64,000 nt of DNA from a bacterium Scap17 (GTDB taxonomy: Bacteria; Pseudomonadota; Gammaproteobacteria; Pseudomonadales; Halomonadaceae): positions 2,294,001 to 2,358,000 of the forward strand of contig VINJ01000001.1 of the NCBI GenBank assembly GCA_013376735.1, written 5' to 3'. Below, one piece after another: positions 53,122 to 61,031 of the stretch. The notes beneath the pieces are model-generated. The model was not told where the DNA came from. It saw nothing but the letters and a program-made list of their open reading frames with translations, and did not search any database. Position 1 is the first letter of the stretch. Each line of letters begins with the position of its first letter. A program made the translations under genes and the position numbers.

Positions 53122-54393
53122 ATGAATCAGCCGCTACCGCCACCACTGTCCACGCCGCACCGCAATCTCATTCGTCTGACCATCGCGCGCGGCATCACCT
53201 GGACCGGCTTTCTCATCCTGATCATCTTTGGGCTCGAGATCATCGGCTTTCAGCTCAACGTGCTGCCCGTCATCTCGATCATCATCGCGATGGGGCTGGT
53301 CAATGTCGCGACCTGGTGGCGCCTCGGGCAGTCGCATCCCGTCACCGACACCGAGAACCTGATTCACCTGCTGGTGGATATCGCCGGTCTGACGATGCTG
53401 TTCTTCCATACCGGTGGCTCCACCAACCCCTTCGTGCCCTATTATCTGGTGCCGGTGACCATGGCGGCCGCAACGCTCCCGTGGCGTTATGCCTGGGTGA
53501 TTGCCGCGGTCGGCATGGGCTGTTACAGCTTCCTGATGGTGTTCTATGAGCCGGTGCCACAGCTGGCGACCTACGAGCTGGGCGGACGCATCAGCCTGCA
53601 TGTCATCGGCATGTGGCTGAACTTCGGCCTGTCGGCGTCGCTGGTGACCTACTTCATCTACAAGATGGCCCATGCCCTGCGCACCCGGGATCAGGCGCTG
53701 TCCACCACGCGTGAGGCCGCCCTGCGCAGCGAGCAGGTATTGGCGGTGGCCAGCCAGGCCGCCGGCACCGCGCATGAGCTGGGCACCCCGCTCTCCACCA
53801 TGGCGGTGCTGCTGAGCGAGATGCGCGAGGATGCCAAGGACAGGAATGACCCTCAACTGGAGGATGATCTCGCCCTGCTGCGCAGTCAGGTCGACACCTG
53901 CAAGCAACGCCTGCAGGCGATGGTAGCCGCGGCCGACCGCCGCCGCATGGAGCAGCCCCAACCCATCAACGCTGCCCAGTGGCTGGAGGAAATCGTGCAG
54001 CGCTGGCTGGTGGTGCGCCCGGATGTGCAGCATAGCGTCGAGGTGACGCCCGGCGCTGAACAGGCCTCCATGCTGGTGGACACCACGCTTGAGCAGGCAC
54101 TGATGAATCTGCTCAACAATGCCGCTGACGCCTGCCCGGATGATATCGAGATCACCTTGGAGCAACGCGATCAGGAAGTGCTGATCGACATCCGCGATCA
54201 TGGCGATGGTGTGCCCATGGCGGTGGCGGATCAGCTCGGCGAGACCTTCATCTCCACCAAGTCCAAGGGCATGGGCATCGGCCTGTTCCTCACGCATGCC
54301 ACCATCAATCGGTTCGGTGGCGGCGTGAGTCTGTACAACCACGAAGATGGCGGCACCTTGACGGAAGTGCGCCTCCCCCTTCATCTGACATGA
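53122..54393 (+). CDS. regB: Redox-sensing histidine kinase RegB/PrrB/RoxS family
   Basis: 423 residues, six membrane helices in the N-terminal half. The quinone-binding heptapeptide of RegB is present as GGSTNPF between helices 3 and 4. H-box AAGTAHELGTPLSTM with the phosphorylated His, then VDTCKQRL with a cysteine at the position of the RegB redox-active Cys, N-box NLLNNAADACPD and G-box GMGIGLFL. It senses quinone pool and thiol redox state and phosphorylates RegA, whose gene follows after 32 bp. AGGAG precedes ATG 53122. Confidence 0.92.
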   Translation: MNQPLPPPLSTPHRNLIRLTIARGITWTGFLILIIFGLEIIGFQLNVLPVISIIIAMGLVNVATWWRLGQSHPVTDTENLIHLLVDIAGLTMLFFHTGGSTNPFVPYYLVPVTMAAATLPWRYAWVIAAVGMGCYSFLMVFYEPVPQLATYELGGRISLHVIGMWLNFGLSASLVTYFIYKMAHALRTRDQALSTTREAALRSEQVLAVASQAAGTAHELGTPLSTMAVLLSEMREDAKDRNDPQLEDDLALLRSQVDTCKQRLQAMVAAADRRRMEQPQPINAAQWLEEIVQRWLVVRPDVQHSVEVTPGAEQASMLVDTTLEQALMNLLNNAADACPDDIEITLEQRDQEVLIDIRDHGDGVPMAVADQLGETFISTKSKGMGIGLFLTHATINRFGGGVSLYNHEDGGTLTEVRLPLHLT

Positions 54394-54425
54394 TGGCGGC
54401 AAAGACCGCCCAAGCGAGAACCCTG

Positions 54426-54962
54426 ATGAGCGATGCAACCCGACTGCTGATCATCGACGATGATGAATTCTTCTGCCAGGTCACGGCGCGCGCCATGACG
54501 CGTCGCGGCTATGAAGTGGAAGTGGCCCGTGATGAAGCCCAGGCACTCAGCGTGGCGCGCAGCCACCGCCCGGAGCTGATCACGCTGGACCTGAAGCTCG
54601 AGCAGAGTTCCGGCCTCAAGCTGCTGCCAGAACTGATCGCCCTGCTACCTGACGCGCGTATCGTGGTGCTGACCGGCTATTCCAGCATCGCCACCGCGGT
54701 GGAAGCCATCAAGCTTGGCGCGGTCAACTACCTGTGCAAGCCCGCCGATGCCGATGAGATTCTCAACGCCTTCAACCGCGAAGGCGGCGACCCTGCCGCC
54801 GAGATCTCCGACAACCCGCCGTCAGTCAACCGCCTGACCTGGGAGCACATCCAGAAGGTGCTCAACGAGCACGATGGCAACATCTCCTCCACGGCCCGCG
54901 CCCTGGGCATGCACCGCCGTACCCTGCAACGCAAACTGCAGAAGCGGCCGGTCAAGCGCTGA
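54426..54962 (+). CDS. regA: Redox response regulator RegA/PrrA/RoxR family
   Basis: 178 residues, the short length typical of RegA. Receiver domain with LLIIDDDEFFCQ (acidic pocket), LITLDLKLEQSSGL (phospho-Asp) and LCKPADADEIL (Lys). The C-terminal Fis-like helix-turn-helix is NISSTARALGMHRRTLQRKL, nearly invariant in RegA proteins. It activates or represses respiratory and energy genes. ATG 54426 was chosen over 54390. Cotranscribed with regB; targets cannot be read here. Confidence 0.93.
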   Translation: MSDATRLLIIDDDEFFCQVTARAMTRRGYEVEVARDEAQALSVARSHRPELITLDLKLEQSSGLKLLPELIALLPDARIVVLTGYSSIATAVEAIKLGAVNYLCKPADADEILNAFNREGGDPAAEISDNPPSVNRLTWEHIQKVLNEHDGNISSTARALGMHRRTLQRKLQKRPVKR

Positions 54963-55019
54963 GATAGCGCCGCAGCCCTGGCCTGCGTCCCAGGCGACAT
55001 CTTGTTGCCGAGCAAGTAA

Positions 55020-55067
55020 AAGCCCTCACCATGGATTCGTGCTTGCACGCAAGGATGGTGAGGGCTT
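55020..55067. terminator. Bidirectional terminator between regA and bdhA
   Basis: 13-bp stem AAGCCCTCACCAT with its complement enclosing a second small stem CGTGC/GCACG. Genes on both sides are convergent. Confidence 0.8.
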
Positions 55068-55112
55068 GGTGTCTCTTTACAGCCTGGAATGAGTCGACAC
55101 TCAGGTACGTCG

Positions 55113-55886
55113 TTACTGCGCCGTCCACCCCAGGTCCATGTTGAAGCTGGAGCCGGTTACCGAGCCTGCCTTGTCAGATGCCAGCCATACCGCCATGCCC
55201 GCCACTTCGGAGGGATCGATCATGTGCTTGATCGCTGCGCCCTTGAGCATGATCTTCTCGATCACTTCATCTTCGGGCATGTCATTGAGCTTGGCCTGCT
55301 CGGCGATCTGCTTGTCGACCAGCGGTGTGCGCACGTAGGCCGGGCAAATGGCATTGGCGGTGATCCCACTTTCCCCACCCTCGAGCGCAGCGGTCTTGGT
55401 CAGGCCCATCAGGCCATGCTTGGCGCTGACGTAGGCCGCCTTGCCCGGTGACGCGACGTGCGCATGGATGGATGCCATGTTGACGATGCGCCCATACCCA
55501 TTCTTCTCCATGTGCGGCCAGGCTGCCTGGATCAGCGTGAACGGCGCACTCAGCATCAAGGCGATGATCTGATTCCACTTGGCTTCGGGGAAGTCCTTGA
55601 TGCGCTCGACATGCTGAATGCCGGCATTGTTGACCAGGATATCGAGGCGTCCGAAACGGGATACGGCGTCTTCCACCGCCGCGCGACACTGCTCGGCATC
55701 CGTCAGGTCGGCCTTGAAGAAGGCAGCCCCGGCCTTGTCGGCGACCTCTGCCCCCTCATCACTGAAATCGACCGCCAGCACCTGATGCCCGGCATCGCAC
55801 ATCGCTTGCATGATGGCGGCGCCGATACCACTGGCGGTGCCGGTCACCAGTGCAACGCGGACAGGGGAAGATTGTAGTTCACTCAT
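55113..55886 (-). CDS. bdhA: 3-hydroxybutyrate dehydrogenase (SDR)
   Basis: 257 residues. SDR motifs: NAD loop VTGTASGIGAAIMQAM, NNAGIQHVE, and catalytic tetrad in NMASIHAHVASPGKAAYVSAK (Ser, Tyr, Lys). The IQHV and HAHVAS sequences are typical of D-3-hydroxybutyrate dehydrogenase, which links ketone-body or PHB turnover to acetoacetate. Acetoacetate is also the product of the fahA pathway nearby. AGGAG precedes the ATG. Confidence 0.9.
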   Translation of the reverse strand: MSELQSSPVRVALVTGTASGIGAAIMQAMCDAGHQVLAVDFSDEGAEVADKAGAAFFKADLTDAEQCRAAVEDAVSRFGRLDILVNNAGIQHVERIKDFPEAKWNQIIALMLSAPFTLIQAAWPHMEKNGYGRIVNMASIHAHVASPGKAAYVSAKHGLMGLTKTAALEGGESGITANAICPAYVRTPLVDKQIAEQAKLNDMPEDEVIEKIMLKGAAIKHMIDPSEVAGMAVWLASDKAGSVTGSSFNMDLGWTAQ

Positions 55887-56110
55887 GCGAATCTCCTGAC
55901 AGAGGGGAATGTCATGCTGCTCTGCAACATATCATGAAGATAGCGCTAATCTAGCCGCCTTTACCACCCGACCATCGCCGAGTTGCACTCCCCCCCTGGC
56001 ATTATCGAGCGCCAGCCAGTATCACAGCCGCATGATGCATGCGACGCAATCGTTGCATCCGCCGACGCAACCCGGCCGCCAGGCGCTATTCACGACGAGA
56101 AGTGGGCCGG

Positions 56111-57529
56111 CTATGACGGAAAGCGAACCTGCACCAGCAGCCCCGGGGCCTGCGGCGTTCCCAAGGGACTCTCCTTCAGCGCAAGCTCTGCGCCTAGACG
56201 TTCAGCGAGCTCGCGCACGATGGAAAGGCCCAGCCCGGAACCTTGAGTCTTCTGGCCGGCCAGACGCACGAAGCGCTCAAAGACGCGCTCGCGTTCACGC
56301 AGCGGGATTCCGGGGCCCGTATCGGCCACTTCCAGACGCCATCCATCGTCGTCGCGGCGGATATCCAGACGCACCTCTCCGCCTTCTGGCGTATAGCGCA
56401 GCGCATTGTCGAGCAGATTGCGCAGCAGCACGTAGAGGCCGTTCTCATGACTGACCAGCTGCGCGCCGGGTGCAACCTCGATATGCAGCTTGATGCCTCG
56501 CTGGCGTGCCATGGGGCCCAGGTCCCGCGCCAGCTCATTGGTCAGCTGGACGAGATCGACGGAGCGACGCGGTGCCTCTGCCCCGCTTTCCAGTCGTGAC
56601 AGGGTCAACAGCTGCTCCACTACCCGTGTCATGCGATTGACGCCATCCACGATCATGCGTGCCGAGCGCCGCGAGGCCTCATCCCTGGCATCGGCCTCCA
56701 GATTCTGGGCATGCACCTTGATGCCCGCCAAGGGAGTCCGCAATTCATGGGCCGCATTGGCCGTGAAGCGCCGCTCCTTGTCAAGGGTGTCCGCCAGGCG
56801 CACCAGCAGCCCATTGAGGGCATCCACCATGCCGCGTATCTCGTCAGGTGCCTCGCTGGCATCCAGCGGCTCAAGGTATCCGGGTTGACGGGCCGTGATC
56901 TGATGACTGATGCGCAGTACGGGACGAAACCCCCGCGAGACCGCCACACCGATCAGCAAGGCGATCACGAGCAGCCCGACCACCAGCGCCAGCACGTTGT
57001 GCAACGCAATCTGGCCAGTCAGTTCATCGCGCACATCTTCACGCTGGGCCGCCGTGACCCAGATGCCACTCTCGGGGAAATACAGCGTGAAGGTGAACCA
57101 GTCATGGTGATTGTCATGCTGCATGCCATAGCCAGGCACCGGCAGGTAATCCAGCGCCACGGAGCGTGACGAGAGGCCAAGCAACGGCTGGCCCAGCGCA
57201 TCCCACATCTGGAAGATCAGTTTGTCTTCATAGACATGTCCCAGCGGGGATTTCTCATGGCCATCGGCAAAGCTCAAGGAGGGCGGGCGCAGGCTGAACT
57301 GGCCCGATGTCATCTGCTGCAACTTTTCCTGACGCGCGTCTGGTGTCAACGACGCGAGTCGGGACTGATAGAGTCGCCCCAGCATGCGTGCATTCTGGGC
57401 CAGTTCAGCGTCGAACAGCTCATCAATCTGCTCGCGGGAATCAAAATAGCTCCAGGCGGCGGCCGTCCCCAGCACGACCACGACGCCACCGATCAGGTTG
57501 CGCCGCAGGAAACTGCGGATGGATTTCAC
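56111..57529 (-). CDS. Sensor histidine kinase of an OmpR-type pair (QseC/PmrB-like)
   Basis: 472 residues. Membrane helices at about 12-30 and 180-202 flank a periplasmic sensor of about 150 residues; HAMP follows, then H-box RRFTANAAHELRTPLAGIK, N-box LLRNLLDNALRYTPEGG, DTGPGIP and GSGLGLSIVRELAERL. The periplasmic part has the LGxxxW-like features of QseC-type sensors but no clear ligand motif. The start overlaps the regulator gene stop by 4 nt (ATGA). Signal unknown. Confidence 0.88.
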   Translation of the reverse strand: MKSIRSFLRRNLIGGVVVVLGTAAAWSYFDSREQIDELFDAELAQNARMLGRLYQSRLASLTPDARQEKLQQMTSGQFSLRPPSLSFADGHEKSPLGHVYEDKLIFQMWDALGQPLLGLSSRSVALDYLPVPGYGMQHDNHHDWFTFTLYFPESGIWVTAAQREDVRDELTGQIALHNVLALVVGLLVIALLIGVAVSRGFRPVLRISHQITARQPGYLEPLDASEAPDEIRGMVDALNGLLVRLADTLDKERRFTANAAHELRTPLAGIKVHAQNLEADARDEASRRSARMIVDGVNRMTRVVEQLLTLSRLESGAEAPRRSVDLVQLTNELARDLGPMARQRGIKLHIEVAPGAQLVSHENGLYVLLRNLLDNALRYTPEGGEVRLDIRRDDDGWRLEVADTGPGIPLRERERVFERFVRLAGQKTQGSGLGLSIVRELAERLGAELALKESPLGTPQAPGLLVQVRFPS

Positions 57530-58188
57530 GTGAGTTCCCCCAGCCGATACCCCACGCCGCGCACGGTCTTGACCACCTCGGTGCCGAACTTGCGGCGCAG
57601 ATGGTGCACATGTACCTCGATGACATTGCTCTCGACATCGCCATCCCAGCCATAGAGCTGCTCGACGAGCTGATCCCGGCTGAAGACACGACTGGGGTGC
57701 AGCAGCAGGAACTCCAGCAGATCAAATTCGCGCCGCCCCAGCGCGACTTCGCTACCGGCGAGCGTGACAGTGCGGCCAGCCTGATCAATGCGCAATGGCC
57801 CCAGCTGCAGGCAACCGCTGGGCTGCCCGGCATGGCGCCTGACCAGCGCACGCAGACGCGCTACCAGCTCGGCAATGTCGAATGGCTTGACCAGATAGTC
57901 GTCCGCGCCGCCGTCCAGACCACGCACCCGGTCGCTGATGTCATCACGTGCCGTCAGGATCAATACCGGCAACGTCTGGCCCTGACGGCGCAAGTGACTC
58001 AAGACCTGCAGACCATCGAGATCCGGCAGGCCAAGGTCCAGCACCAGCACATCGAAGGGCGAATGCTTGAGCGTGGCGGCAACGTTGGCGCCCTCCTTCA
58101 ACCATTCAGTGCTCATGCCTTCGCGGCGCAGGGTATGGCTGACCCCCTCGCCCAACAACGGATCATCTTCGACGAGCAGAACTCGCAT
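57526..58188 (-). CDS. OmpR-family response regulator (QseB/PmrA-like)
   Basis: 220 residues. Receiver with LLVEDDPLLGEG, VLVLDLGLPDLDGL (phospho-Asp) and DDYLVKPFD (Lys); winged-helix output with LGRREFDLLEFLLLHPSRVF, SNVIEVHVHHLRRKFG and VRGVGYRL. ATG 58188 has AAGGAG upstream; the longer frame to 58308 is unsupported. Pairs with the kinase downstream. A CTTAA-N6-CTTAA box 1.2 kb upstream, ahead of the preceding gene, resembles sites for this regulator class. Confidence 0.92.
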   Translation of the reverse strand: MRVLLVEDDPLLGEGVSHTLRREGMSTEWLKEGANVAATLKHSPFDVLVLDLGLPDLDGLQVLSHLRRQGQTLPVLILTARDDISDRVRGLDGGADDYLVKPFDIAELVARLRALVRRHAGQPSGCLQLGPLRIDQAGRTVTLAGSEVALGRREFDLLEFLLLHPSRVFSRDQLVEQLYGWDGDVESNVIEVHVHHLRRKFGTEVVKTVRGVGYRLGELT

Positions 58189-58335
58189 CTGGACTCCTTG
58201 GAATCGTTCTGATTCTGCCATGTCATATCGGGACATGAGAGGACATGAGACAAGACGTCCGCCACCGATGGGTGGCGAACGTTGGAAGCATACTGCGGAA
58301 TAGCACATCGCCGGTGTCGATGGATCAGCCAGTCA

Positions 58336-59211
58336 TCACACACCGCTGCGTGCGCGACGCCCCGGGTGTCGAGCATGGCGCCACCTGGCCAGACGCGCCG
58401 TCAGCAGCATTTTCTGCTCACGCAGCCCGAGCGCGCCACGCTCCAGCATGCGGCGCGGCCCTCCGATGACACGCCGCAACGCCTCACCCGCCACCAACCA
58501 GCCATCCGCGAGCGGGTGCCCGGCTCGCGCCAGACGCAATCGGAAGATCAGCTCGCGCGCCTGACGCGCCACACTGACAGGATGGTTGCCCTGATGACGC
58601 GCCAGGCGCATCAACAGAGGGTCCTCTTCGCCGGTGATCAGCGCCGGGGTATGCAACCTGATACGTGAGTGCTTCGCTGTCGGTAGCGGAACGAAAAAGT
58701 CGCCATCTGCCTGCACGATCAGCTCCAGCAGTGGGCGTCGACTATCCGCCGAGTCATGCAGCTCAAGACACTCCAGTACCTTGGCACGCATCTCGGCCGG
58801 CCACCCCCCATGCTCGAGCACATGCCAGGCGCGGCCACTCTCCAGGTGCCAGCGGCCATCGCCCGGCAGGCTCAGCAAGGTATCGGGGCGCTCCAAAGTC
58901 GGGATGTTGCGCAGTTGCGTGCATAGCGCGTCCCCCCTCACATCTGCGTGCGTCAGTGACAGGCGGCGATGTTGCTGGCCTCTCGGGGTGGGCAACAACC
59001 TGCACAGCAAGGCAAGGTCATCCCCCTCTCGCTCGACCAGAGTCAATGCAGCCCCTGCTGCTGCCAGCTGCCAACAGAACTCTCGACAGCTGGAGGCCAT
59101 CGGCGCCTCGACCAGGACCCGATGCCCGGCAAGGCCAGCGGGCTGGAGCCTTTCAGCGGTGTGGGCAAGACCAGTGCGTTCAAGAACTGTGCGTGCAAGA
59201 GAAGTGAACAT
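58336..59211 (-). CDS. Unrecognised protein with a degenerate Rossmann/SDR-like N-terminus
   Basis: 291 residues. The first 110 residues have the strand-helix pattern of a short-chain dehydrogenase (HRVLVEAPMASSCREFCWQL, AAAGAALTLVEREGDDLALL, and a later PDTLLSLPG where SDRs have NNAG-like sequence) but the glycine motif TGxxxGIG is replaced by EAPMASS and no YxxxK follows. The C-terminus is very Arg/Leu-rich (RLARWRHARHPGRRARSG). AAGGA precedes ATG 59211. It lies 147 bp before the two-component genes and may share their promoter. No function can be given. Confidence 0.6.
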   Translation of the reverse strand: MFTSLARTVLERTGLAHTAERLQPAGLAGHRVLVEAPMASSCREFCWQLAAAGAALTLVEREGDDLALLCRLLPTPRGQQHRRLSLTHADVRGDALCTQLRNIPTLERPDTLLSLPGDGRWHLESGRAWHVLEHGGWPAEMRAKVLECLELHDSADSRRPLLELIVQADGDFFVPLPTAKHSRIRLHTPALITGEEDPLLMRLARHQGNHPVSVARQARELIFRLRLARAGHPLADGWLVAGEALRRVIGGPRRMLERGALGLREQKMLLTARLARWRHARHPGRRARSGV

Positions 59212-59545
59212 GAGGGCTTTCCTTGGGTCGAGGCATTACCAGACACAGAGGCGCGAGTGGATGCCACGCCTTGTGGACCTGCGCAGGAGCATGATCGATC
59301 AGCTCACTGACAGACATGTGGCAACGAGGTGACATCTCCACAAGACGTGCTGGCGATTGCCATGGCCAACACGCAAGCGCTGAGCTGAACCATGGAGTGA
59401 TCACCAGCATGAATGGCTGCGCTTAACGCAAACTTAAGCTCTCATAGGACGATGCCACGATAACGCTGGCCTTCCTGCTTCTTGCTCGCCGCTTGCTCGC
59501 CGATTGCTCACCTCCAGCTCGACTCTCCACCAATGTCCCTCATGC
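59212..59545. promoter_or_regulatory. Intergenic region upstream of the unrecognised gene and two-component operon
   Basis: 334 bp between genes on the same strand, the end of lrgB and the start of the Rossmann-like gene. No credible gene. It contains the CTTAA repeat at 59422-59437 and a short AT-rich stretch around it, a likely promoter area. Confidence 0.5.
59422..59437 (+). promoter_or_regulatory. Direct repeat CTTAA-N6-CTTAA, candidate OmpR-family (PmrA/QseB-like) box
   Basis: Two exact CTTAA half-sites 11 bp apart, one helical turn, as in PmrA/QseB-type boxes. It is about 210 bp upstream of the gene preceding the PmrA/QseB-like regulator, consistent with autoregulation. Confidence 0.55.
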
Positions 59546-60274
59546 TCAGACGCCGAACAGCCTGACGATAGGCGGCACGATGAAGGCGGTCAGCAGACCG
59601 GTCAGCCCCATCGACATGCCAGCGAAGGCGCCCGCCAGCGTGCTCACCGACGAGAAGCAGAAGGCAGTACCGATACCATGCGCCGACAAGCCCATGGTGA
59701 AGCCCTTGACGGTATCGTCTCGCGCCCCTGCCAGTCGCATGACAACGGGGCCTACCACACAGCCCAGGGTGCCGGTCAGCAGCACCAGCCCTGCCGTCAG
59801 CGAGGGAATACCGCCCAGTTTTTCGGCGATCCCCATCGCGATCGGCGATGTGACGGATTTGGGCGCCAGGCTCAAGGCCACCTGGGTATGTGCCCCCAGT
59901 GCCAGCGCCAGACCCAGGGTGGTGGTCACGGCAGTGACGATGCCGACGCAACAGGCCGTCAGCAGTGGCCACAGCATCTGCTTGACGCGATCGAGATGGT
60001 CAAACAACGGTACCGCCAGCGCAACGGTGGCCGGCCCGAGCAGGAAGTGGATGAACTGGGCCCCTTCGAAGTAGGTGGGATAGTCGGTATCCGTCAGCCA
60101 CAGAAACCCGATGATCAGCGCGATGGAGACCAGTACCGGATGCGCCAGCGATGCGCCCCGGGCCAGACGATTGATCGCCGTCGCCAGCAGAAAGGCCACC
60201 AGCGTCAACAGCAGATGCAGCAACGGAGAAGCGCTCAGGTACACCCACAGGGCGTCCAGCGGGGCCAGATTCAT
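59546..60274 (-). CDS. lrgB: LrgB/CidB family membrane protein
   Basis: 242 residues with seven or eight membrane segments. Family signatures: FLLGPATVALAVPLFDHLDRV and LAPKSVTSPIAMGIAEKLGG, then GLSAHGIGTAF. LrgB partners LrgA in the holin/antiholin-like system that affects murein hydrolase activity and, in some organisms, exports small acids such as pyruvate. Its ATG overlaps the lrgA stop by 4 nt. Confidence 0.93.
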   Translation of the reverse strand: MNLAPLDALWVYLSASPLLHLLLTLVAFLLATAINRLARGASLAHPVLVSIALIIGFLWLTDTDYPTYFEGAQFIHFLLGPATVALAVPLFDHLDRVKQMLWPLLTACCVGIVTAVTTTLGLALALGAHTQVALSLAPKSVTSPIAMGIAEKLGGIPSLTAGLVLLTGTLGCVVGPVVMRLAGARDDTVKGFTMGLSAHGIGTAFCFSSVSTLAGAFAGMSMGLTGLLTAFIVPPIVRLFGV

Positions 60275-60792
60275 GAGGACACCTCATCGGCGCTGGGTGA
60301 CTTGCCTCCTGACCCGCTCGGTGTCGCAGAACCTCGATCGATCAAGCGCTGCAATAGCCACGCCGTGACGAATTGGGTGACCGCGATCGACGCGACCAGC
60401 GTGATGGCGATGGCGGTGAGATCGCGTGCGATAAGCTCGAAATGGACCATCACACCAACGCCCGCGGGCACGAACAGCAGCGACAGATGCGAGAGCAGGC
60501 CATTGCTGGCAAGCCTGAGACTGGCAGGCACACGTTCCCGCAGCAGCGCACGGGCCAGCTGACGTTGACCGAGATCTCGATCCGCATTCTCGTCAATACG
60601 CAGCACTCCTTCCCCCTCTCTGTCCGGGGCAGGCAACAACCGTTTGCGCAACCGCCCTCGCAACATCAACCCCAGCAGCAGGAACAACATTCCCAATACC
60701 GGCCCCGGCACCGGAAGCAACAACGCACGCCCCGTCACCTCGCCGAGAAACTGGCAAAGCAGCAAGATGCAGAACCCCTTGATCAACGCCAT
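60271..60792 (-). CDS. lrgA: LrgA/CidA family membrane protein
   Basis: 173 residues with four membrane helices. Signatures: LGEVTGRALLLPVPGPVLGM and LSHLSLLFVPAGVGVM. Between helices 2 and 3 there is an inserted acidic loop of about 35 residues (RLLPAPDREGEGVLRIDENA) not usual in the family. GAGGAGT lies 10 nt before the ATG. Forms a pair with lrgB. Confidence 0.9.
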   Translation of the reverse strand: MALIKGFCILLLCQFLGEVTGRALLLPVPGPVLGMLFLLLGLMLRGRLRKRLLPAPDREGEGVLRIDENADRDLGQRQLARALLRERVPASLRLASNGLLSHLSLLFVPAGVGVMVHFELIARDLTAIAITLVASIAVTQFVTAWLLQRLIDRGSATPSGSGGKSPSADEVSS

Positions 60793-61031
60793 TTCCTTAC
60801 AGACTCCTCTTGACCGTGTCAGCCCGTCAGGCCGTCATGCTGACAATTATGTCACAGCCATCCCTGACGCCCTTGCCTCTCCCTCCCGGCATCCTCATGA
60901 CCCCGGCGCCCTTGCTGCCCTCCGTGCTCTCAGTGCTCTCAACTCCCAACAACGGTGAGGCAACGCTTTACTGTGATAGTCTGCGATCTTGATCCCCCAT
61001 CACCGTTACAGACAGGGAAGGCTGCGACACG

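Noticed and set aside
59180-59410. 76-residue minus-strand frame in the promoter region
   Set aside because: No ribosome site, overlaps the start of the next gene out of frame, Pro/Cys/His-rich composition.
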